Part shown: positions 12,742-25,000 of the stretch, one piece after another
How positions within the stretch are numbered: the first letter of the stretch is position 1
Layout of the letters: each line of letters begins with the position of its first letter
Assembly (NCBI GenBank): GCA_009869945.1
Contig: WIXG01000483.1
Location: 1 to 50,396 of the forward strand
Length of the DNA: 50,396 nt
Reading direction: 5' to 3'
From: Mesaphorura yosii
Lineage: Eukaryota > Arthropoda > Collembola > Poduromorpha > Tullbergiidae
The notes under the pieces: model-generated
Databases searched by the model: none
What the model was told of the DNA's origin: nothing
Seen by the model: the letters and a program-made list of their open reading frames with translations, nothing else
Position numbers and translations under genes: made by a program

Positions 12742-14330
12742 GTCAATATATATTATTATGCGTTTTAGCTAATAGAAATTAGTAATACGAGATCTGGTAT
12801 GCTTCACCGCTCATTTAACCTTCCCCGTACTATGAGTCCACAATCCTAAATGCTGCTTACATAAAATAAATTTTATATACGCCTACGATTTACTATTTCA
12901 CGAATAATATGCAAGCCATGATTTGGTTTCTTCAATTCTGTACTATAAAATACTATAAAAATGTAAAGTAAGTAATAACTCAATGCTGTGCTTCAAACGT
13001 AAGCAATAAGACTAATATTTCATTGTTAATACTGTTTAAAGTGTAAAGATATATTTTGAAAACAGTACGCTAAAATACGCTAAGAAAGAATCGATACGAA
13101 CACGAACCAAAGTAATACGAGCTGACTGCGGTTAATTTTAAAATATCTCAAATTTATATGCAAAATAAATTTCAGACTCGGAGACCCCGATTTCGATTTG
13201 GAGACAAGTATTTATTATCATTTATGATTATCATGTAATCTGGTACATCATCATCACTTTTACACTTGGCCTCGGCCAATAAAGGGATATAAATCTTTGT
13301 ATCACAAACGTATTTACTTATAGATAAATTAATATAAACAATTGGTACAGTTTTCAGGATGTGGTTCGATTATTTGCTTTCAATTCAAATGGGCAGGTTT
13401 TGATTTTCGTTTGTGTAATTTTTGATACGTAACAAATTGGCACTGGTCGTGGAATTTGCATTTGGGTTTCGCATTGCATACAATTCAGGACGAATTCGGC
13501 GCACAAATTGTGCAAATCAAATTACAAGGTACATTTTTTATGTTTTAGTTATAGTTTACAGAGAAAATAAATGTAGTAAGTATAAATTTCGCAAATGCAC
13601 GACATCATTCATACCAATTTTTATCAATACAGCAGCATCTTGACTTCCAGTATTCAGACTTTCACTTGCATTTGCAATTTCCTACTCTACTGTGACGATC
13701 ATCTTCCATGTCCAGCATTCAGCGTGATCTTTGTTCAATCGAAAAGGAAATACAGAAAAAAGAAAGACTTAAAGACAAATCCTAAAACAAAATATATTCA
13801 ATCAGTTTTGGCTTCTCTGCACGTTATACTTTAACATTTTACTAAATAACCAGTGTTTCTATGTAATTTAATTTAATTTACTTTCAGTAGTGATTTAATT
13901 GCCAATCCAGTGGCCAGCATTCATCTTTACGTCAACTTTCAACCTACTTGGAATTAAAATCATGTCTGACACCCTGCAATCTTGCACCACATCGTGGATT
14001 ATTGTTCCGAATTTCTAGAATTCTCAAAGCTCATTTTTGAGGAAAATTTTGATACATTTTAGTGGTCGCTGTGTAAGCTGCTAAGCTGCATCTTCCATTC
14101 ACTCCTACCAATCGATTACAAATATTACTAAAAGTAGCCAAGCACACCACTCGAGCCCGCCGTCTCTGTTTTGTGTGCCTTGTAAAATTAAATCAGTTTG
14201 TTTTGCAATATTGCATAAAAAGTGGTCTTAGCTAATTTTGTTTTTTGCTCAATCTATGCAAAATCCAAATAATGCATTCGTATTTCATATACATTAGCAA
14301 CGTCGATATCTACGTCTGTGCTGCGTCAAT
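12742..14330. other. pelota 3' UTR and convergent intergenic region
   Basis: AT-rich sequence between two convergent genes. AATAAA at 12865-12870 lies 124 nt after the pelota stop and probably ends that transcript. The rest includes the 3' UTR of the minus-strand TTD14-like gene, for which no clear AATAAA was found close to its stop. Short frames at 13422-13643 and 13595-13834 show no domain. Confidence 0.5.
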
Positions 14331-17300
14331 TCAGGGTCCAGTGAGCCGACACTCCTTTGCAGAATGGCTTCCGTCGTCAGCATCTAGAACAAAAGCATCA
14401 GTCAGAACTTGAACTTTGCGCTTTGCTTTTACTACTGTCGTCAGTTTCCATTTACCTGTGCCAGCAAGATTCAAACAGAAGTTTTTATTGTTTTCCCACT
14501 TGTCTTTGAGGGAGAGGTTAAACATGGAGTAGCGCGGGTCGCCGGTAACTTCCTTCACAATCACCAGACACGCCGGGAGTCTCTGGAGGAGCTCAGTCCC
14601 ATTCAGCGTGCTGTACGTCTCGAGCAGAATGAGGCCCTTACACCGAGGGTGACACGGGTCGTCGTAAATGTCCAACTGAAAGTACTGATCGTTCATCAAA
14701 AAGCATCGGCGGTGTTTGTAGATGGTGACGTGATTGTGATCCTTTTGCGTGAGCATGTTGTTATAGTCACGCTGAGTGAGAGCCGTCTTGACCTCGATGA
14801 CTTGTCCTTGGAGCTCCGGACGCCGAACGGTGTAAGTGTAGCTCCAGTAACCCTGCAGCAAAGAGCAAAGAATGGACCAAACACTCAGGAAAAGTGAGCC
14901 TTTTTGTTGTGTCAAGAGTTTCTGAGTTTTTTTTTTACATTTTGGCCACGTTTCCTGAGCCGAGCTTGCATCTTGGGATGAGGGACGCTCGTTTGCAGAT
15001 AGTCGTGAACCACATGAAAGTCTTGAAAGCCAAGAGGAAACGTGTCGTCGGGTGGCAACGGGCCTTTTACCAAAAACTTTACTTTTCTGGAGTTGGTCTG
15101 CAGACGGTCACGAGCATCGATTCCAAGCTTTTGACAGACACACTACAAAGCAAAGGCGGTGGGAGAAAGAAAACAACCGTTAGAAAGCGAGCATTGGAAT
15201 TATCGCATACATCAGCGAAAAACAAATGAACAAATGAATTACGTTATCCGGAAATAAAAGTATATTGTTTTTTGTTTAAAAGTTACCTCGTGACGAACCT
15301 TAAAATTGTGGCTACACAATTTATTAAATGCAAGCAACAAGTCAATGCATTGTCTGGTTTTGTGCTTACTTGGATCATGCGACAGACTTTTGTCTCAAAG
15401 TCGGACGAATTGTCAACCACGTCAAAGTACGGATGGCCGACCCAAGCTTGGGCCGCCTTCTGGTCCAGCTTGCAAGCCAGCTCAAGCCCTTCCCATCGAG
15501 TGGTATGGTCCTGTTGATAAAAATCCAAATTCGAGCTCAAAATGCACAGTTCATATTTCCTAATTTGAGGAGGACTCCCAGCTTACAGCTTACCTCAATC
15601 GTATAGAAGGGCTCCGCTCCGTTGGCTGCCGAGACCATGTGGATGATGTGGTTGTATCGAGTGTCACGAATGTCAACCTCATTCCAGCCATTGCGGGCGA
15701 GGATGCCTTCCCATTGTTCCCTCGGGATAACTAGGACACATGGGGAAACCCACATGGATTTTGTTCTAACAGGGCGCGGCACGTGGCGTGGACGCGCCCT
15801 CCCTCATGCATCAGCATCTTCTCCGTACGCCTCCGGCTTACAGTTCGGACTTTGCCTCGTTATCGTTACAGTTACAATTTGCAATACAATTCGCAAGCGC
15901 TAAAGGCACCTTGGCGTTTAACAAGTTGACGATTGGCGGAACTTCAGTGTGCTACGCTACATGGGCTAGATAATTAAGACTGCGCCACGTGATGCTGTGT
16001 AGGCATGAAGTCTTACAAGCTGAAGCATCCATCGTGCCACGATCACAGATTATGAGCACATCTCTGTCCACCGACTCCGCGAGGGCAAAGAATACGGACT
16101 CGATGTGCATCATCGTCTTCACCAGATCTTCCTGGAATCGCAGGGCTGCGGAACAAAAACAAAAGGCAAACTGTCATAATACACGAAAGACGAAGGTCTG
16201 AGATAAGATATACGAATTTCGCAAAGCAAAGGCAGGGCAATAAGGCGATTGTGGCCGAACCCTTTTTAGATAAGGCAAATCGAATTTCGCAATGTCAAGC
16301 AAGTGCGAATACATACTCGAGTCGAACAATTTAACTACGAGTGCGGACAGTCCGGACTCGTGTCCCAATCAAATATCCGTCACTTGGATCAATATTTTGA
16401 AAAATAGATGATGTCTGAGAAAAGACCTTGACAGCGTCGTCGTCGTCGTGCATGCATTGTATGCATGTAATTGGCGTCCGTATTTGAGGAAGGACGTTGA
16501 AAAATTCATGCAAAAGTTGTCATTTGTCACAAGCCTCATGGCGGCACACGAAAGTAGCTTTCATTTCGTTTCCCCACCTCAGCCAAGCCTACATGCTACC
16601 TCAAAATATAAAACAAGCTCTCCTACAATTCGACACGTAGAAATGGAAATTTGAAACTTATCTCGAAGAGCACGAGCACAAACTTTGAGACAATATGAAA
16701 AAGTTTCGCTGAGGCAACTTTTTTACGTTATGTCGTATTGTATTGTTGTATTGCTAATTTCATTAGTAAAGCGACAGACGCGCAAGGGCAGGCAGACGAG
16801 AACGAAGATGACATGACACTTGGCCTTGGCATGTGCGGTGCGAATTTGCAACAAAAGAAAGCACTTGCACTCAGGCACGAACGCAGGAACGAATTTTCTT
16901 ATTCATTTCCTTTACGGTTTACGGAGTTCTGTGCGAGAAGTGAGATGATATTCATTAGCAAATTAGATGTCAGGAACAATGACAGGGAAAATGACAGGCC
17001 ACGTGGAAAAAAGTCAAACGGTATTCATCTTTCATCTTTCATTTTCCTTAGTCCCATTTTCGTCTTTTCGCGTTTGTGGAAAACGAAAAGCCAAGGTCTT
17101 GCGAAGCAACTTGTAATTGATTTTCAGGGGCTTAATGTTTAAATAATCCTTTGATGTAGCTTCTTCTTGTTACTTGATTGCTCTCTGTGTTCACTAGAAT
17201 CAAAATTATTGCCTTGCAGGGTTTTTTGGGTTTTGCCTTCGGAGAGTACAGCCGGCCAAGTATGCAATTTTCTCAAATCAGCAAGCAACAATCTCCGTTT

Positions 17301-20300
17301 CATTTTCCAAGTTCCTGCTCCCCAAAGTGCTAGTATGAGCTAGAATTTCCAAGACATTTTTCACTTCATCGGCGAACTTTGACCGCCTACTGCGTCATAT
17401 TTAAGCCGGCCAAAATTTCATACAGCCAATTGCGACGGCACACGGAAGCCGGCACAAATAACTCAGAATGCCATAAAATTATAATGAATGAATACGACAT
17501 ACGGCGGTTTTGACATTTGCGAGTTCTGTGGACCGAGCAAGGCTGGGAAGCATCAAAGCCTTTGCTTGTCATTGAAATGCCCTTTGCCTGCCTTCGCCTC
17601 GCTTCGGCCGGCGTGTCTCAAAATTTTATGCACAGAAACGCAGAGGAGTCTGACTTTTACAATGACGCTCAACGGGTAATAAATAGTTCTGTCCCTTCTG
17701 CCTTTCTGGCTGATCAAACACAACGATAGCCAAGCCAAGTCCATAATGTAATGCGGTGCTATAAATAAGAATGGCCAGCCGGCTGGCTTTAGATGTATGA
17801 CTTTCTTTAAACTTGAATCTTGCTAGAACGGCACGGGCAGAGTCAATCAACTCAGTGCTGCGGTAGTTCGATCTCGATCTCGACTTCTGTTCTGTAATTT
17901 GAGAGGATGTAGCCAGGCCAGTCGAAATCCACAATTCGCAAGGTGAGCTCGCTAGTCGCTAATGAGCTCGAGCTCGACGAAACCACCAAAATCTGACTCT
18001 AATGAGACCGAATTTATTATTCAGGTCAAAACGGGCTTGTCACGCTCACGCCATGCTTCTGGGAAAAGTACCCGACAACGCAACGCTTTGCTAATTTCTA
18101 CACTGGAAGTCTGTTCTGTCACGCGTCAAGCTCTAATTTGCAATTAAGCAGTTCGTTGTTCGCAGTTTCGCAACTAGTTTTCTGTTGAAGGTACATGTAA
18201 AAGGCAGGCACTAACCTTGGGCTGCTGACAACTCCCCGAATTTGATTCCACCACTGCAAGCATGAAAAAGATGAAAGAGTCATCAACGCAAGAAAAGACC
18301 CGAATTTAAATTGCGAAACGATTCATGACTGTCACAGTCGTCCCGTGCCGCAAATGTCACGAAATCACGCAGACATGGTTCAGCACTCTGGAATTTGCAT
18401 GTATTTTGCATGGCATTTTGCATTTACCTCAGCAGCACCGTCGCCGACTCGGGGACACGAAATACTTTCCAGCCCAGATTCTCAAAGAAGGTGCAGAGTC
18501 GAGCCTGGCCAGTCGTTTTGCCTCCGCATGGACCTGCAAACCATCAAATACACACAAAATAAAATTCCGGATCTCGGTCGATTATGGCATGGCACAGCAG
18601 CTTCTGACCTTCTTATATAATAATAATACTAATTACGCCATCCAAAATAAAACATCACACTTAAAGTTTCTCGAGAAGCTCGCGAGAAACAAAAGCCAGA
18701 TTCGCGACCAAGTGTAAAATACGAAATGCTGAGTACAAAAGGAGAAAGGAAAGGTTACAAAACGAATTCTAAAACCGGTATTGGCAAGCTTTCAAAATTC
18801 GCGTGCCGTTTGTGCAAATTTTGGCCTGATGGGGCGGGCCAGAGAAGACATCACGTCGTCTTAATTTAGCTTTAGCATCTTTGAATGCTATTTATTTACT
18901 TTATGCCACGCGGCAAGGTATCACTCTGTCCCATTCAGACCAGACCGTCCGAGTAATTCAATTGGTTCGCAAACTGCTCGAGGTCAACATTTTACATTTC
19001 CAAATTGGCATGGCAGTACGAGAAAAGGCATTCGAGGAATCCGTCGCCATCGCCATTGTGGCAAGAGTCCACGCCACACGCCATGTTCGCGTCATTAAGA
19101 CCCAATGCTCTGTGTCTTGCGCCATGCTGTTATGTGCTCCACTTTCCCTCCAGGATGCGCCATGCGCTTGCCAAACACCGTGCGCAAAAATTTTAATTCC
19201 TTTTGTAGACTTCGACTGACACGTGCGTAATTTGGATTTCTAAATTTTTATTTTGGGCTAACGCAAGTGGAGTTAGTCAGAGTCAGAAGATTCGTTGTGC
19301 TCGTCATCATTTCATCCGACGCGCATTAACAAATCATGTGGCAAGAGGCGCCGCCGCCATTGCTGTGCGACTCAGCATGGCGATGGCGTGGTGGTTCATG
19401 TAGTGGAGCGGAGCCGTCTAGCCGTGCGGAGTGAGTGAACTCTGCTACAAGGTGCAGCCGGCCATGCCAGTGGAGTGCGGCTTAATTGCCCAAATTGAAT
19501 TATTGATTTTCCTCGGCACATATTTACAAGTGCCGGCGTAAGGACAAATGGGCAATTATGCAGCATAGTTCGATCCTGCCACTGCCAAGTTAGCCACATG
19601 CCGTATGCAAAGGCCGAGGCCGCGGCCAGCCGGTCGGATGAACGAACATGGGTCGGGTTTCGGGCGGATGGACGTCGGAAAGGAAATCAATCATTTCGAG
19701 CGCCACCGTTCAGCAGTTCAGCTCAGCGCAGCGCTGCGCTTTGTGACTGACGTTAACGCGTCCTTGAATTGTCCTGTCTGCTTGGCAACTGCGTAGCAAA
19801 TACATTACTCATTTCGCATTTCACCGAACCATGAGTTAATTATATTTACATTCCCAAGCCAAGTAAATGCAGCTTAGCCTTAGCTTTCCACAAGAGCTTT
19901 CTACTCAGCACTGCAGCCAGCAGGGGACACACATTCATTCGTTATTTGGCTTGGCAATTTCGCGAATTGCGATTGAATTTTCAGTGCATTTGTTCGCGTG
20001 TGAAGGTTGCGACTAGTTCATGAGCTCATCAAGCGGATCAAACGCTCCAATTTTGATTCATTTTGGCAATTTTCGCTTTTGCAAATCCCACAAAATGAGC
20101 GTGATTCGTGACATAGTGTACCAGTCTCGGTGGTACAGTGCGAATCATTCAAACTGCCATGCCACAAAGAAGTAGAGAATTGATACGCTAAAAATAGATA
20201 AGACATTTCCTGTTCCACTGCGCGCCGAGTCGTGCTGAGGTAATGCATGGCATTTGTACACCGCACCACTTGTCGATTTCCCAATGCAGTTTTTCTGCAT

Positions 20301-22017
20301 TACTCTGCCAATTTGTAAATTCTTTTCTTTAGAAGAGCTTGCATTTATAAATTGAAACACACGCGATCGCGATGCAAGCAAATTACTTTGAGCCTCGGAC
20401 AGCGCTGCACAAAATGTTGAGCAATGGAAAATTTCTGAAAATATTTCTAGCTGACGCTTATGCTTTCGTTTATGCTGTAACTCCAACAATCCTAAATAAG
20501 CTGACGTACAACGTTCGATTTTTGCATAAAAATCATGCCACTCAAAAAACGAGCCACTTTGGTTGTCTGTTGTCTCAGTTTGTGATTATTTGCTTAAGTT
20601 ATCTCGGGCTTTTCTAGCTCATATCTCCGAAAGTCAAGAACCCACCGCCGCCGCCGTAATGTAATTATTTATTTGCAAAGTATTGATTTCTGGCTGCAGG
20701 CTACAAGCAGTGCAGTGCAACCTTCCCGTCTGATTTCGTTTCGTGCCCTACCGCGTTCGTGCTCTCATTTCGAAATTCATCATCATCTCGTCCGTCTGAA
20801 TTCGCATATTCACAAATACGTTTTCCTAGCAAGAGCTCATTGATCTTATTCAGACGAGGACCTGACAAAATTTATTTTTGGCGAATCTCCTGCCATGCCT
20901 TATTTATTCCATGACATGAACTACTTTTACTACTTTACTTTACTACCTCGAGACTAAAATCCAATGCAAAGTGCAATCGAGCGGTTTCCTGTTTTGCGTT
21001 CCATTCAACCTGGCGGCTACGTTACGAGATAGTTTTTTGAACCAGACGGTGGAGGTTATTGTGTACGGTGCTCAATATGGAATTTGCAAACCTCAACTCA
21101 GACTGCAGGCTAGACGGTTAGTAAATGTAAATCTCAGGCTCGGATATTGACACGTGATAAACTCCATATGCTAGATTCGATGCGGTTCTCAAGTCGTACT
21201 TGAATCAATAAAAAAAGTCAAAGAGCCGCGACTCATTCTTACCTCCGGTCAGGACAACCTTGTAAATCTTTTTCGGCCTCGGCATTTCTGGTTCAAAGAT
21301 GGACGCGTCGATGCCGTCGATGGTAAACGCTTTGTTCGGGCCGAAAACGCCGCAAGACGCCTTGCCTGTTGTCGTGCCGGCTGTCGATTGCACGGCTGCG
21401 GCGCCAGCTGCAGCAGCGGTCACGTTTTTGAATGGTGACGAAGCAGGTTTTATGATTGGTGTTGGAATGAGCGGTGGCGAGGGGGATCCGGAGCCAGAGC
21501 CGGACGACACGTGGCCGTTGGTCTGCGGAGGGCTGCTCGCATGACCATTGATGACGACGGAAGCCACCGTGTCACCCGTCGTCGTCGCGGTCGAGGCTAG
21601 CAGCATGATTTCGTCACTGTACAGCTCCTCGTTCTCGTATGTGTTCTCCTCCTCGTCATCGTGGAGCAGGTGATTAGGTTCCAGGTACTGTGAGTGGGTT
21701 CGGTGGTAGCCGTTCTTGCGAGGAGCGCCGTTTTTGCTCGTGTTGATCAGATTCTTCTCTGCGACGACGTTCCTGGAACTCAGCTCCACGCCCTGCTGCG
21801 CTGTAGCGTTGGTGTTGTTGATTCCCTCGATGCCCGTCGTCAGTTCCCTGTCATTTCTGTCGAGAGACTGTACCTTTGTCACTGACGAGAGTTTCGGATT
21901 CGGTTGATGAGCCTCCTTCTTCTCAGGAGATTCGGTGGTTGGTTTCGCCTTTGTAGAGTCGTCTGTCGTCGTCGGGGTCAGCGCAATGAGTGGACCGTCG
22001 TTCTTAAGAGAAGGCAT
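14331..22017 (-). CDS. Ttd14: TTD14-like P-loop NTPase with CYTH-like domain
   Basis: Nine exons on the minus strand join in phase: 22017-21243, 18533-18428, 18253-18216, 16145-16017, 15730-15594, 15510-15370, 15142-14939, 14852-14456 and 14383-14331. They give 659 residues. The ATG at 22017 is the first Met after an in-frame TAG about 54 nt upstream. Residues 1-245 are low-complexity Ser/Thr/Asn/Pro-rich. A Walker A motif, [11 protein letters not shown], begins at residue 258 and is split by the first intron. Then come [43 protein letters not shown] and [13 protein letters not shown], all hallmark segments of this family, and a CYTH-like half ([32 protein letters not shown]). Drosophila TTD14 binds GTP and phospholipid and moves the TRPL channel in photoreceptors; the role here is inferred. 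The long N-terminus is unusual. The last 72-nt intron is in frame, so retention would add 24 residues. Confidence 0.9.
16146..18215 (-). other. large intron of the TTD14-like gene
   Basis: About 2.1 kb between the exons at 18253-18216 and 16145-16017. It contains only short frames without domains, and a short CGT run at 16436-16449 next to a TGCATGCA-like palindrome. No nested gene is supported. Confidence 0.5.
18534..21242 (-). other. largest intron of the TTD14-like gene
   Basis: About 2.7 kb separating the first coding exon, which ends inside the Walker A motif, from the second. It is unusually GC-rich around 19320-19640 and holds a 16-bp perfect palindrome at 19725-19740. The frame at 18881-19219 shows no domain and is not called. 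No nested gene is supported. Confidence 0.5.
20102..20147. repeat. imperfect inverted repeat in intron
   Basis: The outer 7 bases TGATTCG pair with CGAATCA. An inner TGTACC pairs with GGTACA, with an asymmetric bulge between the two stems. It lies in the large TTD14-like intron. Its function is unknown and it may be chance. Confidence 0.3.
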
Positions 22018-25000
22018 TTTAGAGACAATCAGTGTGTCAGTCTTTGATTCAGTTTTGGAAAACTAAAACTAAAAGGAAATTGACTAGCTGGCTAACGGAG
22101 TGGGAAAACTGAGACGAATCATGAAGACGGGATTTTATGGAAATGAAAAGTTAAAACTAAACGAACTTCTACAAGCCCGCTGCGAGAGCAACACTGCACG
22201 GATTGGCTACTTTGTGGAGTAGTAAAGGAGCCTGCAGCAAAATGCAGCAGCAGCTCCATCAGGTCCGGACAAGAAGTGATCGAAAAGTGAACGGGTCGAG
22301 GTGACGGAAGCCGAGTTAAGAACACGAAAACGTCTCACCAACAGCATGTGCGCGTGAGGTGCAGCAAGCCGGGTTCGAAGACGGTGGCGACTTTTAGGGA
22401 CTTTTCGCAATGCTGCTTGGGCTCTGCTGTTCCCCCGACACACGCTCCACAGTTCTCAACCTCAACACTTGCAACTCCTGCTTCTCGTTCGCTGCACAGA
22501 CGGCGTAGAGATCTGCATTAATAGAAGCGAGTTGATAGAAAAGAAGCGAGCAAGAATTAGCAAAAGATTTGCATTTGCATGCACGACAGAATTTGCACGA
22601 TGCCCATTTCGCATTTCGCTATTTCCTAACCCGAGAAATTGTACGCCGCATCTCGCCGGTTCATCTCGTTTTTTCGTTTGTAACGTGACAAATTGAATTT
22701 TCCTACTATTTTGTTTGTATGATGAAATATTTGTGAGTCTGCATGATTAAATTACGCAAGACCGAATATATTTTATTTTATGCTATCAGATTTGGAATCA
22801 CTTAAAAGGAAAGCGAACTTCAAAAATACTCGTACGTACTGCAGAAAGCATAAATGGACTTACGTTTCCGAGGCAGAAGACTCACATACATTTCGAAAGC
22901 TGTAGATGACAGAAGGACGTGCTGGGTTTGAAATTTGAGACTTTGACTTGTGACTGCTCGTTTTACTTCTCTTTTCACCACTTTTCTGCTTCGGCGTGTG
23001 ATCAGTCGTATTTGACACTCGCGGTCACTGGCAGCATAGACGCCCAAGTTTTTATCGTTCCAGGAATTGTATGCATTGGCATTGTGAACCTGGACTTGGA
23101 TTTGGACTTGAATACTCGTATTCGTATTATTTTAAATACTCATGCGCTTGCAAGTTGCAAGAGGTAGACCTTCTTGGAAACTTATTTTCAGACTCTTTCA
23201 GTGAAATAAGAGAAAGAAGGGCCTGCCGAATGTGGATTCGACCCTCGGTCGTCAGCTTTTCCTGTGTACGGTGCAAATGGATTATCCCCAAAATAACCCG
23301 AGACAAGTACGGATTGATGAAGACTTGGAAATTGTGAGAAGAAACTAATCATGAACGTAAACTTGAAGGAAAAATCCAATTCACTCAGCACAATTCACTG
23401 TAAGCAATTTGAACTTTAAATGTCCCTAATTCTAACCTTAATCGTGAAGAGCGTGAGTCCAAGATTTTTTGCCAGACTCTACACTACGAGCTCTCGACTA
23501 TTGAACGGTGGACGTCCGACGTGCACTTGAAATCCTGAATTCTCATATGACATTCATTTTTCTTTCTTCCTCCATCATCCTTCGCATTTGGCCTTCGCAT
23601 TTCGCACGGATCGCTAATTCCAGTCTAGCCCAGTCGGCTTTCCTGTACTCCGAGTGCCTGCACTGCACTGCAAACAGGCACAGACAGTGACAGCCGAGTT
23701 GGACAAGCCCGTGCCCGTGCGCGGAAAATCATGTGGTTTCTCTGCCTTGGTGAAAGTGCATGTGCCCTAGCAGCACAAGAGAGCCAAAGCCAAGTACTTT
23801 CTCCGAGCCGCAAGTGGGAATCTTCTTTTTGCACAACGCAACGGCTGTACGGCTCAGAAGCGAAAAGAGATAGTCCGGGTCTCGTCCCAGCTTCATACAC
23901 AGGAGCTGCTGTATCAGCTTCACTTCGTAGCAGACATCTTTTCGTTGGGCTCCGAAACTGGGTTAATATTTCATGTGATTGCGATCACATTTCTTGGAAT
24001 CCCATCTCTAATTTTTTAATATCATGGAAATGAAATCGGAACACTTGAGAGAAACGAATGAACGCCTTGCCCCCGAAATGTGTGAATAAATGAATAACGA
24101 CGTTGGGTCACGTTCGGTCCATGCCTGCCTGAACTTTTGTCCAATCGTTCCTACGAAATTGCGAGCCATACAATTTTCAGTCAACTGCCGAGAATGCAAA
24201 TTGAAACACATACAGATGCTGCGCTGCTGTGAGATGTGAAGACGAAGATCAATCCAGCTCGTCCTCTACTCTTCAGGCTCAGACTCATGGTTAAAGATTG
24301 GATTTCAGAGCGCAAAGACAAGAGACTCCTCAGACGCAGATTCCATGACGAACAAAACAATCTGCGCTGCTTTCATGTTTTTGCCACTGGCAAATTGATC
24401 GCGTTCCTGATCAAGGTTTGAAAGGAGAGGTTTAGGGGAAGGAGTTTGTGTTCGCTCTGTGCCGTGCTGTTGCTATTTTTCATTGCAAGATTGCAAGAAA
24501 AGCGATCACTGCACTGGCCTCCAGTGTACATAGCAAATCTCATTCTTGCCGGTAGACTGACCGCCTTCAACTGGAACGCGTCTGGGAGATTTTATGCTTT
24601 ATAACTCAAATTCTGTTTGTTAAACTGCAAAAGTGCTTTTCAATTTCCGATGAGGTTCGACCTCTATTCGAATTTTCTCCAATTTACACAGCGTTCGTAT
24701 GCAAAATGAGATTTTCTTCAACTTGAATTCGCTTATGCACAACAAAAGTGCATTTAGTATTTTAGCAAGTTTGAGAATGAATTATCTCAATTCCATACCA
24801 AAAAAGAGAATTTCATGAGAATTTCATGAGAATTTCATTGGAATTCTCCTCGAAATGACAAAATAGCATTTTTCTTTGGTGCGGCAAATCAAAGCCATTC
24901 GGGTCACAAATTTGCATGAAATCAATTTTGAATTTTATGAGCGTGTTATTTTCTTTATGCATAAATCACGTCTCCATTTTTGCATAAAATACGTACGCTA

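Noticed and set aside
18881..19219. 112-codon frame inside the large TTD14-like intron
   Set aside because: No recognisable features; Cys-rich end looks like chance translation.
19725..19740. 16-bp perfect palindrome AGCGCAGCGCTGCGCT
   Set aside because: Isolated in intron sequence with no repeat copies seen in the window; GC-rich palindromes of this size can arise by chance.
22340..22400. GGTTCGAA-containing stretch resembling a tRNA T-loop
   Set aside because: The flanking bases do not form the T-stem and no acceptor or anticodon arms can be found.
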